Assembly (NCBI GenBank): GCA_035610835.1 | Contig: CM069443.1 | Coordinates: 58,111,266 to 58,175,265 of the forward strand | Reading direction: 5' to 3' | Origin: Ophiura sarsii | Lineage: Eukaryota > Echinodermata > Ophiuroidea > Amphilepidida > Ophiuridae | Length of the DNA stretch: 64,000 bases | Part shown: in pieces, positions 1-8,886 of the stretch | How the letters are laid out: the number at the start of each line of letters is the position of its first letter | How positions within the stretch are numbered: position 1 is the stretch's first letter | Made by a program: the position numbers and the translations under genes | The notes under the pieces: model-generated | What the model was told of the DNA's origin: nothing | Databases searched by the model: none | Seen by the model: only the letters and a program-made list of their open reading frames with translations

Positions 1-319
1 CAAAAAAAAGAAAATCGTGATAATTTATATTCATTAAACAAAAAACAACAAAAAATATTAATAGATAAAAAAAAGAGTTTCGTTAATAAACAAACTAATG
101 ATATTGTAAGTAATTAATATAATGGAACATCATTATTTTTTATGACATTAAATAAAGTGCTCCTCAGCTGAGTCGAACCAAGGAGTTATTAACTCCTTGG
201 TCGAACGACGTAATTTATGACACATTTTGTAAAAATAACATTAAATAAAGTGCTCAATCGTACCCCCAAAAAAGTCTCGTTAATAAAACAAACTATTGAT
301 ATTGTAATTAATTAATATA
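1..319. other. AT-rich non-coding stretch with short direct and inverted repeats
   Basis: No gene is seen. A block around the words ATTAAATAAAGTGCTC occurs twice (about 148 and 239), and a palindrome CCAAGGAGTT/AACTCCTTGG lies near 179-202. The same AACTCCTTGG word recurs at about 3,580, so this is dispersed repeat DNA. Confidence 0.5.
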
Positions 320-362
320 ATGGAACATCAAAAATTACCAATGTATTATACAACAACAAAAA

Positions 363-430
363 AGTGGCTCCACGCGGATTTGACCCGGGTTTTCCCCGTG
401 ATAGGCAATGATCTCAACCACTACACCACA
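363..430 (-). tRNA. tRNA-Asp-like sequence (pseudogene or SINE head)
   Basis: Read on the minus strand, there is an A-box-like GGTGTAGTGGTTGAG and, about 40 nt later, a B-box-like GGGTCAAATCC. Between them is an anticodon-arm-like CCTATCAC resembling the tRNA-Asp loop but with ATC in place of GTC. The acceptor and T stems do not pair well, so a working tRNA is unlikely. A tRNA-derived SINE head or decayed tRNA copy fits better. Confidence 0.4.
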
Positions 431-439
431 CATTCTCAT

Positions 440-953
440 TACTTTCAATGGAGTTACAATGAATATACATCATTCAGACTCTCACTCACTAAACTAAATC
501 GAAAATTAAATGTGATATTTATTTATTATTTAAAAACTACATTGTAAATTAGAGCACCATATTATTAACGGGAATAGACACATTTAATATAAAATATAAT
601 AAAAATATTAATTTCGCACTGAATAACTGAATTTGGAGGTATTTTCGGTTTTATTACGACCAAACTGGTCTCTATGGTGGCCAAGTTAACTTGTCCACCA
701 AAAAAGTTTCCAGGAGCAAACATGAAAAGTCAAATGCGAAATGCGGGGGTTTTTTTGGGTTTTTTTTGGTGTGCTATATATTCTTTTTTTCTTATTATTT
801 TTCCACAGTGTCCTCATAATGTTCGATGCAAAGTATAATATACATGTAGATCACATTTCTTCATAATATTAGGCATAGCACATTGCACACACAGAGTCTG
901 CCACTGGGATCATTAAACCAGTGAACTACACCATATGAAGAGCAGTGATGCAA
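440..953. other. non-coding, nothing recognised
   Basis: This is AT-rich sequence with short T and G runs near 750-790. No coding potential, RNA gene or clear repeat was recognised. Confidence 0.4.
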
Positions 954-1158
954 AAGGGCCTACATCCACTTCAACCTGTAGTGTTACTCATTTTGCATTA
1001 TTGAATGGATGGCTATTCACGATGTTGAATGTGGCTTGTATTGTTGATGCCTCAATTGGCGTGCATGGATGCACTAATCCAAGTCATGAAGACAGCCATA
1101 TTTTGATTAATTAATAATGCAAAATGAGTAACATGTAGGAGTGGTCTGTAAGCCCTTA
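954..1158. mobile_element. MITE with about 54-bp imperfect terminal inverted repeats
   Basis: The left end reads AAGGGCCTACA and continues to TGTTACTCATTTTGCATTAT. The right end is the reverse complement, closing with TGTAAGCCCTT. The element is about 205 bp with no coding capacity. An ATGCA-containing direct repeat lies on both flanks and is a possible target-site duplication. Superfamily unassigned. Confidence 0.65.
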
Positions 1159-1521
1159 TGCAAACAAATCTCTTCATATAATGTATGCAGCTTCACTTTG
1201 AAAATACCCCTATATAAAATTAATTATCCTCACAATGTGCACTCCCTATATATGGAACTTGGGCCGATTTAAATTTAATGATATGCTCATGTTTTGCATC
1301 CTTTAAGTGAACAATGTGAGGAAAAGACTGAGAATTTAAATATGGGTATTTAAGAAATGGAAAAGATTGTTTAATTTCTAAATCCATTAATATTTGTCAA
1401 TCAAATTGGGTATACATGTTATGTATCTATTACCGATCACTCTTATGATAGGAAACAAATTGTCGAACATTGCTCATTTGCATATTAATGGCTTGAATAG
1501 ATAATTAGCTAATTTGCATAT
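1159..1521. other. non-coding, nothing recognised
   Basis: AT-rich sequence. No gene or repeat structure was recognised. Confidence 0.4.
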
Positions 1522-1904
1522 TTAAAGGTATATTATGTGATCTTTCCATGGAACGCCCTCAACATCGAAAAAAAAAAATTAAAGCAGATTTTCTTGCAGA
1601 TTTACATTTCTGATCATAAATCGTACATACATTCCAAGTTACAGGGCGATACGATTCTGAATTACTTCAAAATAATGGTTTTAGAGTGAAAATAAACTGT
1701 CGGATATCCGACAACTTATTTTAGTCTAGTCTAAATTCACTCTAAAACCATGATTTTGACGTAATTAGGAATCGTATCGCTCTGTAACTTGGAATGTATG
1801 TACGATTTATGATCAGAAATGTAAATCTGCAAGAAAATCTACTTTCTAAAAAAAATCATGAATAGAGGGCGCTCTCTGGAAAAGATCACATAATATGCCT
1901 TTAA
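1522..1904. mobile_element. TTAA-flanked foldback MITE (piggyBac-like)
   Basis: A near-complete palindrome of about 375 bp (1526-1900) is flanked on both sides by TTAA. The ends are AGGTATATTATGTGATC and GATCACATAATATGCCT. The arms run inward through a shared block (GATCATAAATCGTACATAC on the left) to a centre near 1705 containing GTCGGATATCCGAC. TTAA target duplications are typical of piggyBac-type and some Kolobok-type elements. No transposase is present. Confidence 0.7.
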
Positions 1905-2998
1905 TGAGCTTATGAAACTAAATTATAGTTTAAAAGAGCGGGTATCATACAGTTAGCCAGTATACCAAGTTTGATTGCAATACACCATTCACATTTATAA
2001 CATTTTTAACATTTATGCATATTAATTAGCTGGACTTTTTTGATTGCGGTCAGTAAATCTGGTCAAAATGACCAATTTCACTAGGTTATTTTAGCTTAAT
2101 GCAATATAATTTTACCATATTCTTTTAATTTAACATGGTATATAGATATTCAATTGTTAAGAAATATGTGTAAATATGTTTTGAATGTTACACTATTAAC
2201 AAATTGAGCTCTCTTAATCCTGATAAATTCTATTGTGGGGCATTGTTACTGTTTTTGGCAGTTTTTCGGTCATTTTCGGAGTATTTCAAAACACCGTAAC
2301 ACAAGAATGCATTGACCGATTGTCATAATTCTTTTTGGAAAATAAATCTTTCATTGCAATCTTTCATTTGACTCCAATTTTGTATATGTCTCAATCATTT
2401 GAATGTTATGTATGCTTTACCTTAAATATTATTAGTACAATATAGACGACAATGAGCATTAAATGAATATTATTACACGGTCCTTTGCTGATACATTACT
2501 ACACTTACCATAATGGTAGAGGGAATTTCAATTTTGTTAAAACTCGCAATGTTCCCGTTTTTTATGGCGATATATTTTTCAAGTGAGAAGGGCCGCTTTG
2601 CATCCTTCCGGAACAAAGCGATAAATGGTAGCCCCTCTTTCATTTTGATCTTATATATATAAAAGCGACATAGTAGAAAAATTACATTTAAAGCACTCAT
2701 GTTATGGTTGGTTGGCTAGCCCAAATAGTTGAAACTGTCTATCCATAATGATGGTGATTTGTTTTTTCCTTTATCCATTTCATAACATTTCCCGGCATAG
2801 TTTTAATATCGTCGGGCATTCACAAAACAGGTGTAGTATGGTTTCTTCAGTTTCCTTACAAAAAGTGCATACATTTGAGTCTTTCCGCCCTATTTTTTCC
2901 AAAAAAGAGTTAACGCCTAAAATGAGTCAGACGAAATTGGAACCATCTGAATTTTTTATCTACGGTACATTTCCGCAGTCACCGACCCCTACCAGGCT
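1905..2998. other. non-coding, nothing recognised
   Basis: AT-rich sequence without convincing coding potential on either strand; short open frames show no recognisable domain. Confidence 0.4.
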
Positions 2999-3551
2999 GC
3001 GATCTTTATTACCGTAAACAACATTTGATACCTGACGGAGTAAAGTGCATAGCACATGTACATCGTACAGCAATACATTTATACAGTGAGTGAGTACGGT
3101 TAATAAATTCGCTACCAGCGAAAGTACATTCAGATGTTGGACAAAGTTCAAAGAAGGGCTGCACGATTATGTCGGTTCCCAGACTATCTGTGGTCAGTTC
3201 TACCTTATTCACAAGGGGGAATCTCCAGTGACATCCGACAACCTTCAACTTAGAAACAACAATCATTCAAGCCGGCACTTCACAGCTGATGCATATAAAA
3301 TCATAGAATTCCAGAACAGACAAACCCAAGAACTCATTCGTCCCATGAACCATCCGCGATTGGAATAGGCTACCCTTAGACATTACTACGCGACCGACCC
3401 TTGATAGTGTCAAGACTGCCCATACAAATTAAAATTCGACTACACCCACGGCCGGGCCGGGCCGCGATCTTTATTACCGTAAACAACATTTGATACCTGA
3501 CGAAGTAAAGTGCATAGCACATGTACATTGTACAGCAATACATTTATACAA
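2999..3551. repeat. 86-bp direct repeat flanking a LINE remnant
   Basis: Sequence beginning GCGATCTTTATTACCGTAAA occurs at 2999-3086 and again at 3466-3551 with only a few differences. The two copies bracket a degenerate LINE fragment. This suggests a local duplication or a longer repeat unit containing the LINE piece. Confidence 0.6.
3100..3245 (+). pseudogene. non-LTR reverse transcriptase C-terminal remnant
   Basis: One plus-strand frame carries LDKVQRRAARL followed by about 25 open residues. This motif is characteristic of the region just after the RT domain of CR1/jockey-type LINEs; the element at 4.4-6.8 kb has LEKVQRAAARF at the same place. Stop codons follow, so this is a short dead fragment. 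The assignment rests on one motif. Confidence 0.5.
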
Positions 3552-3626
3552 GTGTATGTCCAAACAAGAAGTTATTATAACTCCTTGGTCCAAATAAATA
3601 AATAAAATAAAATAAAAATATCTCTA

Positions 3627-3790
3627 CACTGCTAAAATGTTGAGTAAAACGTTTCCTCAACGTTGAGTAACTATGCAACAGTTCAACAGTTGAGTAAACA
3701 ATGCCCAATATGTTCAACAGTTGAGTAAAAATGCCCAATATGTTCAATAGTTGAGTAAAAATTCCCAACATTTTACTCAACTGTTGAACA
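3627..3790. repeat. foldback repeat built from GTTGAGTAAA units
   Basis: Several GTTGAGTAAA units lie in one direction and then their reverse complement (TTTACTCAAC). The outer words are TACACTGCTAAAATGTTGAG and ACATTTTACTCAACTGTTGA. A related element lies in the opposite orientation at 28,796-28,990 at the edge of duplication copy B. Confidence 0.55.
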
Positions 3791-3837
3791 TATCGGGCAT
3801 ACTACATAGGAGATGATGAATCAATGAATATGATCGA

Positions 3838-4072
3838 TTATTATTATTTCTGATGGTCACGGACCGATAGTACTATTAGTCGATACATTTATCTATACAT
3901 CTATATTGAGACTAGTACATTTTGTAATGACAACATGACAACATCGGGAAAAGTGACAACATCGGGAAAAGGGTCAAAATTGTGTGCAATTCTATCAACG
4001 ATACTATTTGTAGTTTGTGCTGTATGTTATCTTCAGACGACAACATTAAAAAGTAAGTAGATGTGTCAGGCC
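3838..4072. repeat. segmental duplication copy A, first block (partner 29,003-29,252)
   Basis: Sequence beginning TTATTTCTGATGGTCACGGA and ending at GATGTGTCAGGCCTGAG is shared with 29,003-29,252 in the same orientation, with small indels. This is the leftmost block I can match between copies A and B. Confidence 0.7.
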
Positions 4073-4079
4073 TGAGCAG

Positions 4080-4370
4080 AAACTCCCAATTTGGAGTTTC
4101 TGCGAAGGGTGCACAAATCCGAAATCGGAGGTTCCGCGGACTCTAAAGAAAAAACATTCAGAATTCAAACTTTTGAATTTCAAAATTGGAGTTTTTGCGA
4201 CGGGCGCAGACACTCCAGCATTGCAGTTTTTGCGGACTCTAAATATTTTACCTCCGAAATCGGAGGTTCTGCGGACTCTAAATATTTACCTCCAAAAACG
4301 GTGGTTCTGCGGACTCTAAATATTTTAACTCCAAAAACGGAGGGTCTGCGGACTCTAGATACAAATTTAT
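4080..4370. repeat. short tandem repeat around GCGGACTCTAAATATTT
   Basis: Units containing GCGGACTCTAAATATTTA and ACCTCCAAAAACGG repeat about five times. Related words (CCTCCGTTTTTGGAG, AGAGTCCGC) form the 138-bp tandem array at 7.3-7.9 kb in opposite orientation. The long open frame across it is a by-product of the repeat. Confidence 0.6.
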
Positions 4371-4429
4371 ATTGCGTTTAATCTATTAAAAATACTTAAT
4401 CTACAGAGCTAAATCCCAATCCAAGTCTA

Positions 4430-6772
4430 TTACTTGATACTTGATAGTTGTAATCCTTTTACAGCTCCTACGGGGCTAAACTAGGATGTGTGCGGTGCGT
4501 TGACGTCGACAGCCATTGGTGCGCGAAAAAATAAATAATTGAAGTGGAAGGTGAAAACAAACATCACAAGACGACGAAGATAACAGGGAACTCAAGGTGC
4601 ACTATATACAAGGTGTTGCCAATCTAAAGGAGTCTGGTGCCAGGTGTCGGAAGCAGTACTCTGATGACTGGTAGAGCTGCTTTCTGGAAAACTGCGACCG
4701 AGGGGGAGTTTACTGCAGTGGATGGCAATTGGTTCCAGATACGGATGGATCGTGGGAAATATGACAATCTGTAGGCTTCTGTTGATGTTGAAGGGAGTTG
4801 ATATTTAAGGTCGTGATCCTTTCTTGTAAAGTGAGTGGCCGGAATAACACATGGTGGAAATGTAATGTTCACGAGTCTGTAGTGGATTTTGTAGAACATC
4901 GTGCTCTGGTGCAGTAGACGACGTGTGTGTAGTGTATCCCAACCCAGATTGGTGACAAGTGGTGTTACAGGAGTGGTGCGTCGATAGTCACGGTGGACGA
5001 ATCTTGCAGCAGCCCTCTGAACTTTCTCCAGTTGGTCCACTTGGGTATTTGCTGTTGGATTCCAAGCTTCAGAGGCGTACTCTAGCCGGGGACGTACCAG
5101 AGACTCATAGGCTCTTGCTTTGACGTCTTTTGTGCACGGGCCTAGTGTTCTCCGGAGGAGACCCAGTGTGCGGTTTGCTTTCTTTGCGGTGTTTTGGCAA
5201 TGGGTGTTCCAGCGGAGATCTTTGGCGATAGAGATACCCAGGTAGTCATGATGGTCTACATGGTTTAGTGGTTTGCCATGGATGGTGTATTCAAAGTGGC
5301 TGGGATTTCTTTTGCGTGAGATGCTTAGAATTGCGCACTTGTTGACGTTGAAGTCCATCAGCCAGTCTTTGGACCACTTTGCGAGTATTTGTAGATCGTC
5401 TTGAAGTACCTGGTGATCATGCGCAGAATGTATTTCTCTGTATACAATGCTATCGTCAGCAAAGAGTCTGATGTTTGATTGGATGCTGTCCTGTATGTCA
5501 TTTATATACAGCAAGAATAACGCAGGACCAAGTACAGATCCTTGGGGGACTCCTGATGTCACATCTTCCCAGGATGAGTGTTGACCATTTACAGAGACTG
5601 CCTGGGTGCGGTTGTTGAGAAAGGCGTTTATCCAAGTGAGAGTTTGCCCTCGAATCCCGTAGAAGTCTAACTTGGCGGACAGGTGTGGGTGGGAAACTCT
5701 ATCAAACGCCTTGCTAAAATCTAGTAGAATGACATCTGTCTGACCTCTGTGTTCTAAAGTTGTGGCCCAGTCATGTATTGATGTTAGCAGTTGGGTGACT
5801 GTTGAGAGGCGTTCTCTGAAGCCATGTTGAGAGTCCAGTAGGATTTTATGTTGGCTTAGGTGCTTGGCAACATGGCTCAGGACGATGTGTTCTTGGATTT
5901 TGCAGCAAAGGCATGTCAGGGATATTGGTCTGTAGTTGGCAGGGTCAGACTTCTCACCTTTCTTGTAGATACCAGTGACCAGGGCTTTCTTCCACTGGGA
6001 GGGAACCACACCAGAGTCGAGAGACTGTTGGAACAAGAAAGTGAGTGCAGGTGCAATTTCCTCTGCGACGATCTTCAGGAGTCGTGGTGGGATCTCGTCA
6101 GGGCCGCTAGCTTTGGAAGGATTTAGCTGTTTGAGCTGTTTAATGACGCCCTCCTGATGGATAGTAAGGTTTGGTATGTCCGGGAATGGTGAAGAGCCTT
6201 TATTGGGGATATTGCTAGCCACACAGGGGTTGAAGACTGACTTGAATTGTGTGTTCAAGGCGGTGGCTTTGTCTTTGTCATTTATACAATACTTGGACGG
6301 AGTGCGTAGTGCTGGTATGCCCAGATTACTTGTTCTCATAAGTTTCACGTAGGACCAGAATGTTTTAGGTTTGTCAGTGAGACTACCCCCTATTATGTTA
6401 TTGACATAATTTACGTGGGCACAACGTATGAGTTTTGCTAGACTATTCCTGAAGATACGGAAAGTTTTCCAATGAGTGGATGAGCTTAATTTTCTTGCCA
6501 GTGTGTATAGCCTGTCACGTTTTCTCATTTTTCGTTTGATTTGTGGCGTTATCCATGGCACGTGTCTTTTGCCCCCGCTCATTTTGGAAGGTATGTGTGA
6601 GTTCATAAGATCTTTCAGGAAGTCACAGATTTTTCTCCAGTTTGTATCCACACTATTGTCCTCTGGATTTGAGGATATGAACTTATGTGAAAATTCCTTG
6701 GTAAGTTTTTGGAGTTTTTCTGGGTCAGCTTTTTTGAAGTTTGGAACTTATTATGATGGAACCTATTATGAT
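4430..6772 (-). mobile_element. 5'-truncated CR1/jockey-like LINE
   Basis: This is a minus-strand non-LTR retrotransposon. Its 3' end carries a short (TATCAAG)n microsatellite tail, seen on the plus strand as TACTTGATACTTGATAG at 4,431. It contains most of ORF2 but no endonuclease domain, so the 5' end is truncated near 6,772. Both boundaries can be set by comparing the flanks with the near-identical host repeat at 6,840-7,000: left flank CCAAGTCTAT, right flank GCATTGATAAC. No polyA tail is present. Confidence 0.8.
4624..6747 (-). CDS. LINE reverse transcriptase (partial ORF2)
   Basis: An open frame of about 707 codons encodes the linker, reverse transcriptase and C-terminal region of a non-LTR ORF2. 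Numbering from the GTG at 6,651: WITPQIKRKMRKRDRLY (33-49) is the linker after the missing endonuclease; NYRPISLT is at 239-246; LLDFSKAFDRVS (309-320) holds the first catalytic Asp; GVPQGSVLGP is at 367-376; FADD (397-400) holds the catalytic Asp pair; YLGISI is at 470-475; LEKVQRAAARF is at 541-551. All catalytic residues are present and the frame is uninterrupted, so the copy is fairly young. It starts after a stop at 6,748 and has no natural start codon, as expected for a 5'-truncated insertion. Clade CR1/jockey-like is inferred from motifs. It cannot retrotranspose alone without the endonuclease. Confidence 0.85.
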   Translation of the reverse strand, partial: VPNFKKADPEKLQKLTKEFSHKFISSNPEDNSVDTNWRKICDFLKDLMNSHIPSKMSGGKRHVPWITPQIKRKMRKRDRLYTLARKLSSSTHWKTFRIFRNSLAKLIRCAHVNYVNNIIGGSLTDKPKTFWSYVKLMRTSNLGIPALRTPSKYCINDKDKATALNTQFKSVFNPCVASNIPNKGSSPFPDIPNLTIHQEGVIKQLKQLNPSKASGPDEIPPRLLKIVAEEIAPALTFLFQQSLDSGVVPSQWKKALVTGIYKKGEKSDPANYRPISLTCLCCKIQEHIVLSHVAKHLSQHKILLDSQHGFRERLSTVTQLLTSIHDWATTLEHRGQTDVILLDFSKAFDRVSHPHLSAKLDFYGIRGQTLTWINAFLNNRTQAVSVNGQHSSWEDVTSGVPQGSVLGPALFLLYINDIQDSIQSNIRLFADDSIVYREIHSAHDHQVLQDDLQILAKWSKDWLMDFNVNKCAILSISRKRNPSHFEYTIHGKPLNHVDHHDYLGISIAKDLRWNTHCQNTAKKANRTLGLLRRTLGPCTKDVKARAYESLVRPRLEYASEAWNPTANTQVDQLEKVQRAAARFVHRDYRRTTPVTPLVTNLGWDTLHTRRLLHQSTMFYKIHYRLVNITFPPCVIPATHFTRKDHDLKYQLPSTSTEAYRLSYFPRSIRIWNQLPSTAVNSPSVAVFQKAALPVIRVLLPTPGTRLL

Positions 6773-7010
6773 GCATTGATAACTTAAATTGTCGGCGCGT
6801 GTCAAGTTCACAATCTATATTCAAAATACTTAATCTATATATTGCGTTTAATCTATTCAAAATACTTAATCTATATTGCGTTTAATCTATTCAAAATACT
6901 TAATCTATAGGCCTATTGCAAAATCCCAAATCCAAGTCTAATCCTAATCCATGTATTGATAACAAATTGTCGGCTCTTTTCAAGTTTATAATCTATTTAA
7001 TTCAATATTT
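6773..7010. repeat. host repeat interrupted by the LINE
   Basis: Words such as ATTGCGTTTAATCTATTC and AATACTTAATCTA repeat several times here, and once on the other side of the LINE at 4,370-4,428. The TATTGATAACAAATTGTCGG block also occurs twice (6,770 and 6,956), giving a unit of about 186 bp. The LINE landed inside this repeat. Confidence 0.6.
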
Positions 7011-7269
7011 GTTTTATTTTTCATTTTCAACATACCTTTTAATCCTAATCTCATGTTTTTTATGATTTAGGCCTATCTCAGCGCATCAAATTGTCTTTTT
7101 AATGTTGGGATTTGAATAAAATAATAGGCCTAGCTATATTTATTATTCATACTGACTAATCAATAGTTTAAATAAAAAGGCCTACTGATGATGGGTTCTT
7201 ATTTTTTTATTTGGTACGGTAATACATTAAACGGCCAATCGTGTGAACTGTAATTTTAAAAATGTTTGC
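7011..7269. other. non-coding, nothing recognised
   Basis: AT-rich sequence between the host repeat and the 138-bp array. No feature was recognised. Confidence 0.4.
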
Positions 7270-7945
7270 CTTAATACCATTCGTCAATTTAGAGAGATTT
7301 TTTTCTTTTAGAACCGCAGTTTTGTGACGGCCGCACAACCCTCCCATTTTGGAACTCCATTTTCGGATGAAAATTTGTCTCTCTATAGAGGCATTTTTTT
7401 TTCTCTTAGAGTCCGCACAACCTCCGTTTTTGGAGTTTTTGCGACGGGCGCACAATCCTCCGATTTTGGAAATGTTTGCGTATATGCGCAGAAACTCCAT
7501 TTTTGGAGGAAAATTTGTCTCTCTATAGAGGGATTTTTTTCTCTTAGAGTCCGCACAACCTCCGTTTATGGAGTTTTTGCGACGGACGCACAATCCTCCG
7601 ATTTTGGAAATTTTTGCGTATTGCGCAGAAACTCCATTTTTGGAGGAAAATTTGTCTCTCTATAGAGGGATTTTTTTCTCTTAGAGTCCGCGCGCACAAC
7701 CTCCGTTTTTGGAGTTTTTGCGACGGACGCACAATCCTCCGATTTTGGAAATTTTTGCGTATTGCGCAGAAACTCCATTGGAGGAACATTTTTCTCTCTA
7801 TAGAGGGATTTTTTTCTCTTAGAGTCCGCACAACCTCCGTTTTTGGAGTTTTTGCGACGGACGCACAATCCTCCGATTTTGGAAATTTTGCGTATGCGCA
7901 GAAACTCCATTTTTGGAGTTTTTGCGACGGGCGCAGATACTCCGA
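7270..7945. repeat. 138-bp tandem array, about 4.5 copies
   Basis: The marker AGAGTCCGC recurs at 7408, 7546, 7683 and 7821, a spacing of 137-138 bp. Each unit holds CTCTCTATAGAGGGATTTTT, CCTCCGTTTTTGGAGTTTTT and GCGACGGACGCACAATCCTC. The first unit is the most diverged. Open frames on both strands are artefacts of the array. Confidence 0.85.
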
Positions 7946-7965
7946 AATGGGAGTAACTTCATTTT

Positions 7966-8021
7966 TCCGCCCGCCCGCCCGCCCGCCCGCCCGCCCGCCC
8001 GCCCCGCCCGCCCGCCCCGCC
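7966..8021. repeat. (CCCG)n simple repeat
   Basis: About 13 consecutive CCCG-type units abut the 138-bp array. Confidence 0.9.
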
Positions 8022-8565
8022 ATCAAAATTTAAAAAAATGGGGCAACCTTTTACGATTTTGTGGGTACCAATGTACCTTTTCCAGACAAAAACGCCACCC
8101 CCCCCTAAAACAATCCTGTCTGTGGGCCTGATAGAGGGTAATGATATATGTCATTAAGTGTCAACATTAAGTGTTACTGCTCAAAATTAAGCCGTATGCC
8201 CATACCATTACAAAAACCTTCATTTTGGACCAGTTAAGTGCCCCATGGACCAATTGCCATATTCCCCTATAGGCCTACTTCATTAGTGTTATGAATATGT
8301 TTGTGCAATACTGTGTTCACAACACCATGGAATATCGTTTTATTAATTAGAGACTCAACAAAACATGTAAATCAGGTCTATTTATCAAATGATAAATGTT
8401 TGAAGTTAGGCTACCAGAAATCACTCAAAGTTGCGCACAGTTTCCGCCAGTGCCAGATGGAACGACAATTTTATTTTTCATTTCAAATAGAGAGCAACTA
8501 TAAAGAAAGAGACTTTATTTTTAATTAAAAATAAAGACACTGAATTTTTAAAAGCACTAACATGA
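8022..8565. repeat. segmental duplication copy A, block 2
   Basis: From about 8,218 to 8,485 the sequence matches 31,410-31,670 (for example GTTATGAATATGTTTGTGCA). After AACAATTTTATTTTTCATTT the match jumps to 34,018 because copy B has a 2.3-kb insertion there. No gene is seen. Confidence 0.7.
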
Positions 8566-8790
8566 CTGGAGACCGTTTTTGTAACTTAAATGGTTAGGAT
8601 CATGAGAATGCCACTTTTTCTGAAAACATAATTTTGGGGAAATGGGACTATTTTGAGAGTAGTAAACACGATATTTGAAAAGGAGAACCTGTGTAATGGT
8701 AGCCAAGCGTTTCCCCTTTTCATATTTGTTTCAATCTCTCAAAACGGCTAACTGTGTGTTAGCCTAGGACATGTACGGTTTGACCTAGAC
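8566..8790 (+). repeat. dispersed repeat family R1, copy 1
   Basis: A block of about 220 bp carries AAACATAATTTTGGGGAAAT, GGTAGCCAAGCGTTT and TTTCAATCTCTCAAAACGGC in order. The same ordered words occur at 12.4-13.1, 34.13-34.35 and 35.46-36.28 kb, in both orientations. It is non-coding and probably a non-autonomous transposon part. Confidence 0.6.
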
Positions 8791-8886
8791 AAAATTGCAA
8801 CATAAATGGTTTTTGTTGTAATTGTTTCAAAATGCCCTTCCAAACATTATATTAAAAATCGATAAAATCTGAAGTTGGGGAAAAAA

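Noticed and set aside
7544..8026. Long overlapping open frames on both strands rich in Arg, Gly and Lys
   Set aside because: They follow the period of the 138-bp array and the (CCCG)n repeat, and have no independent coding signal.
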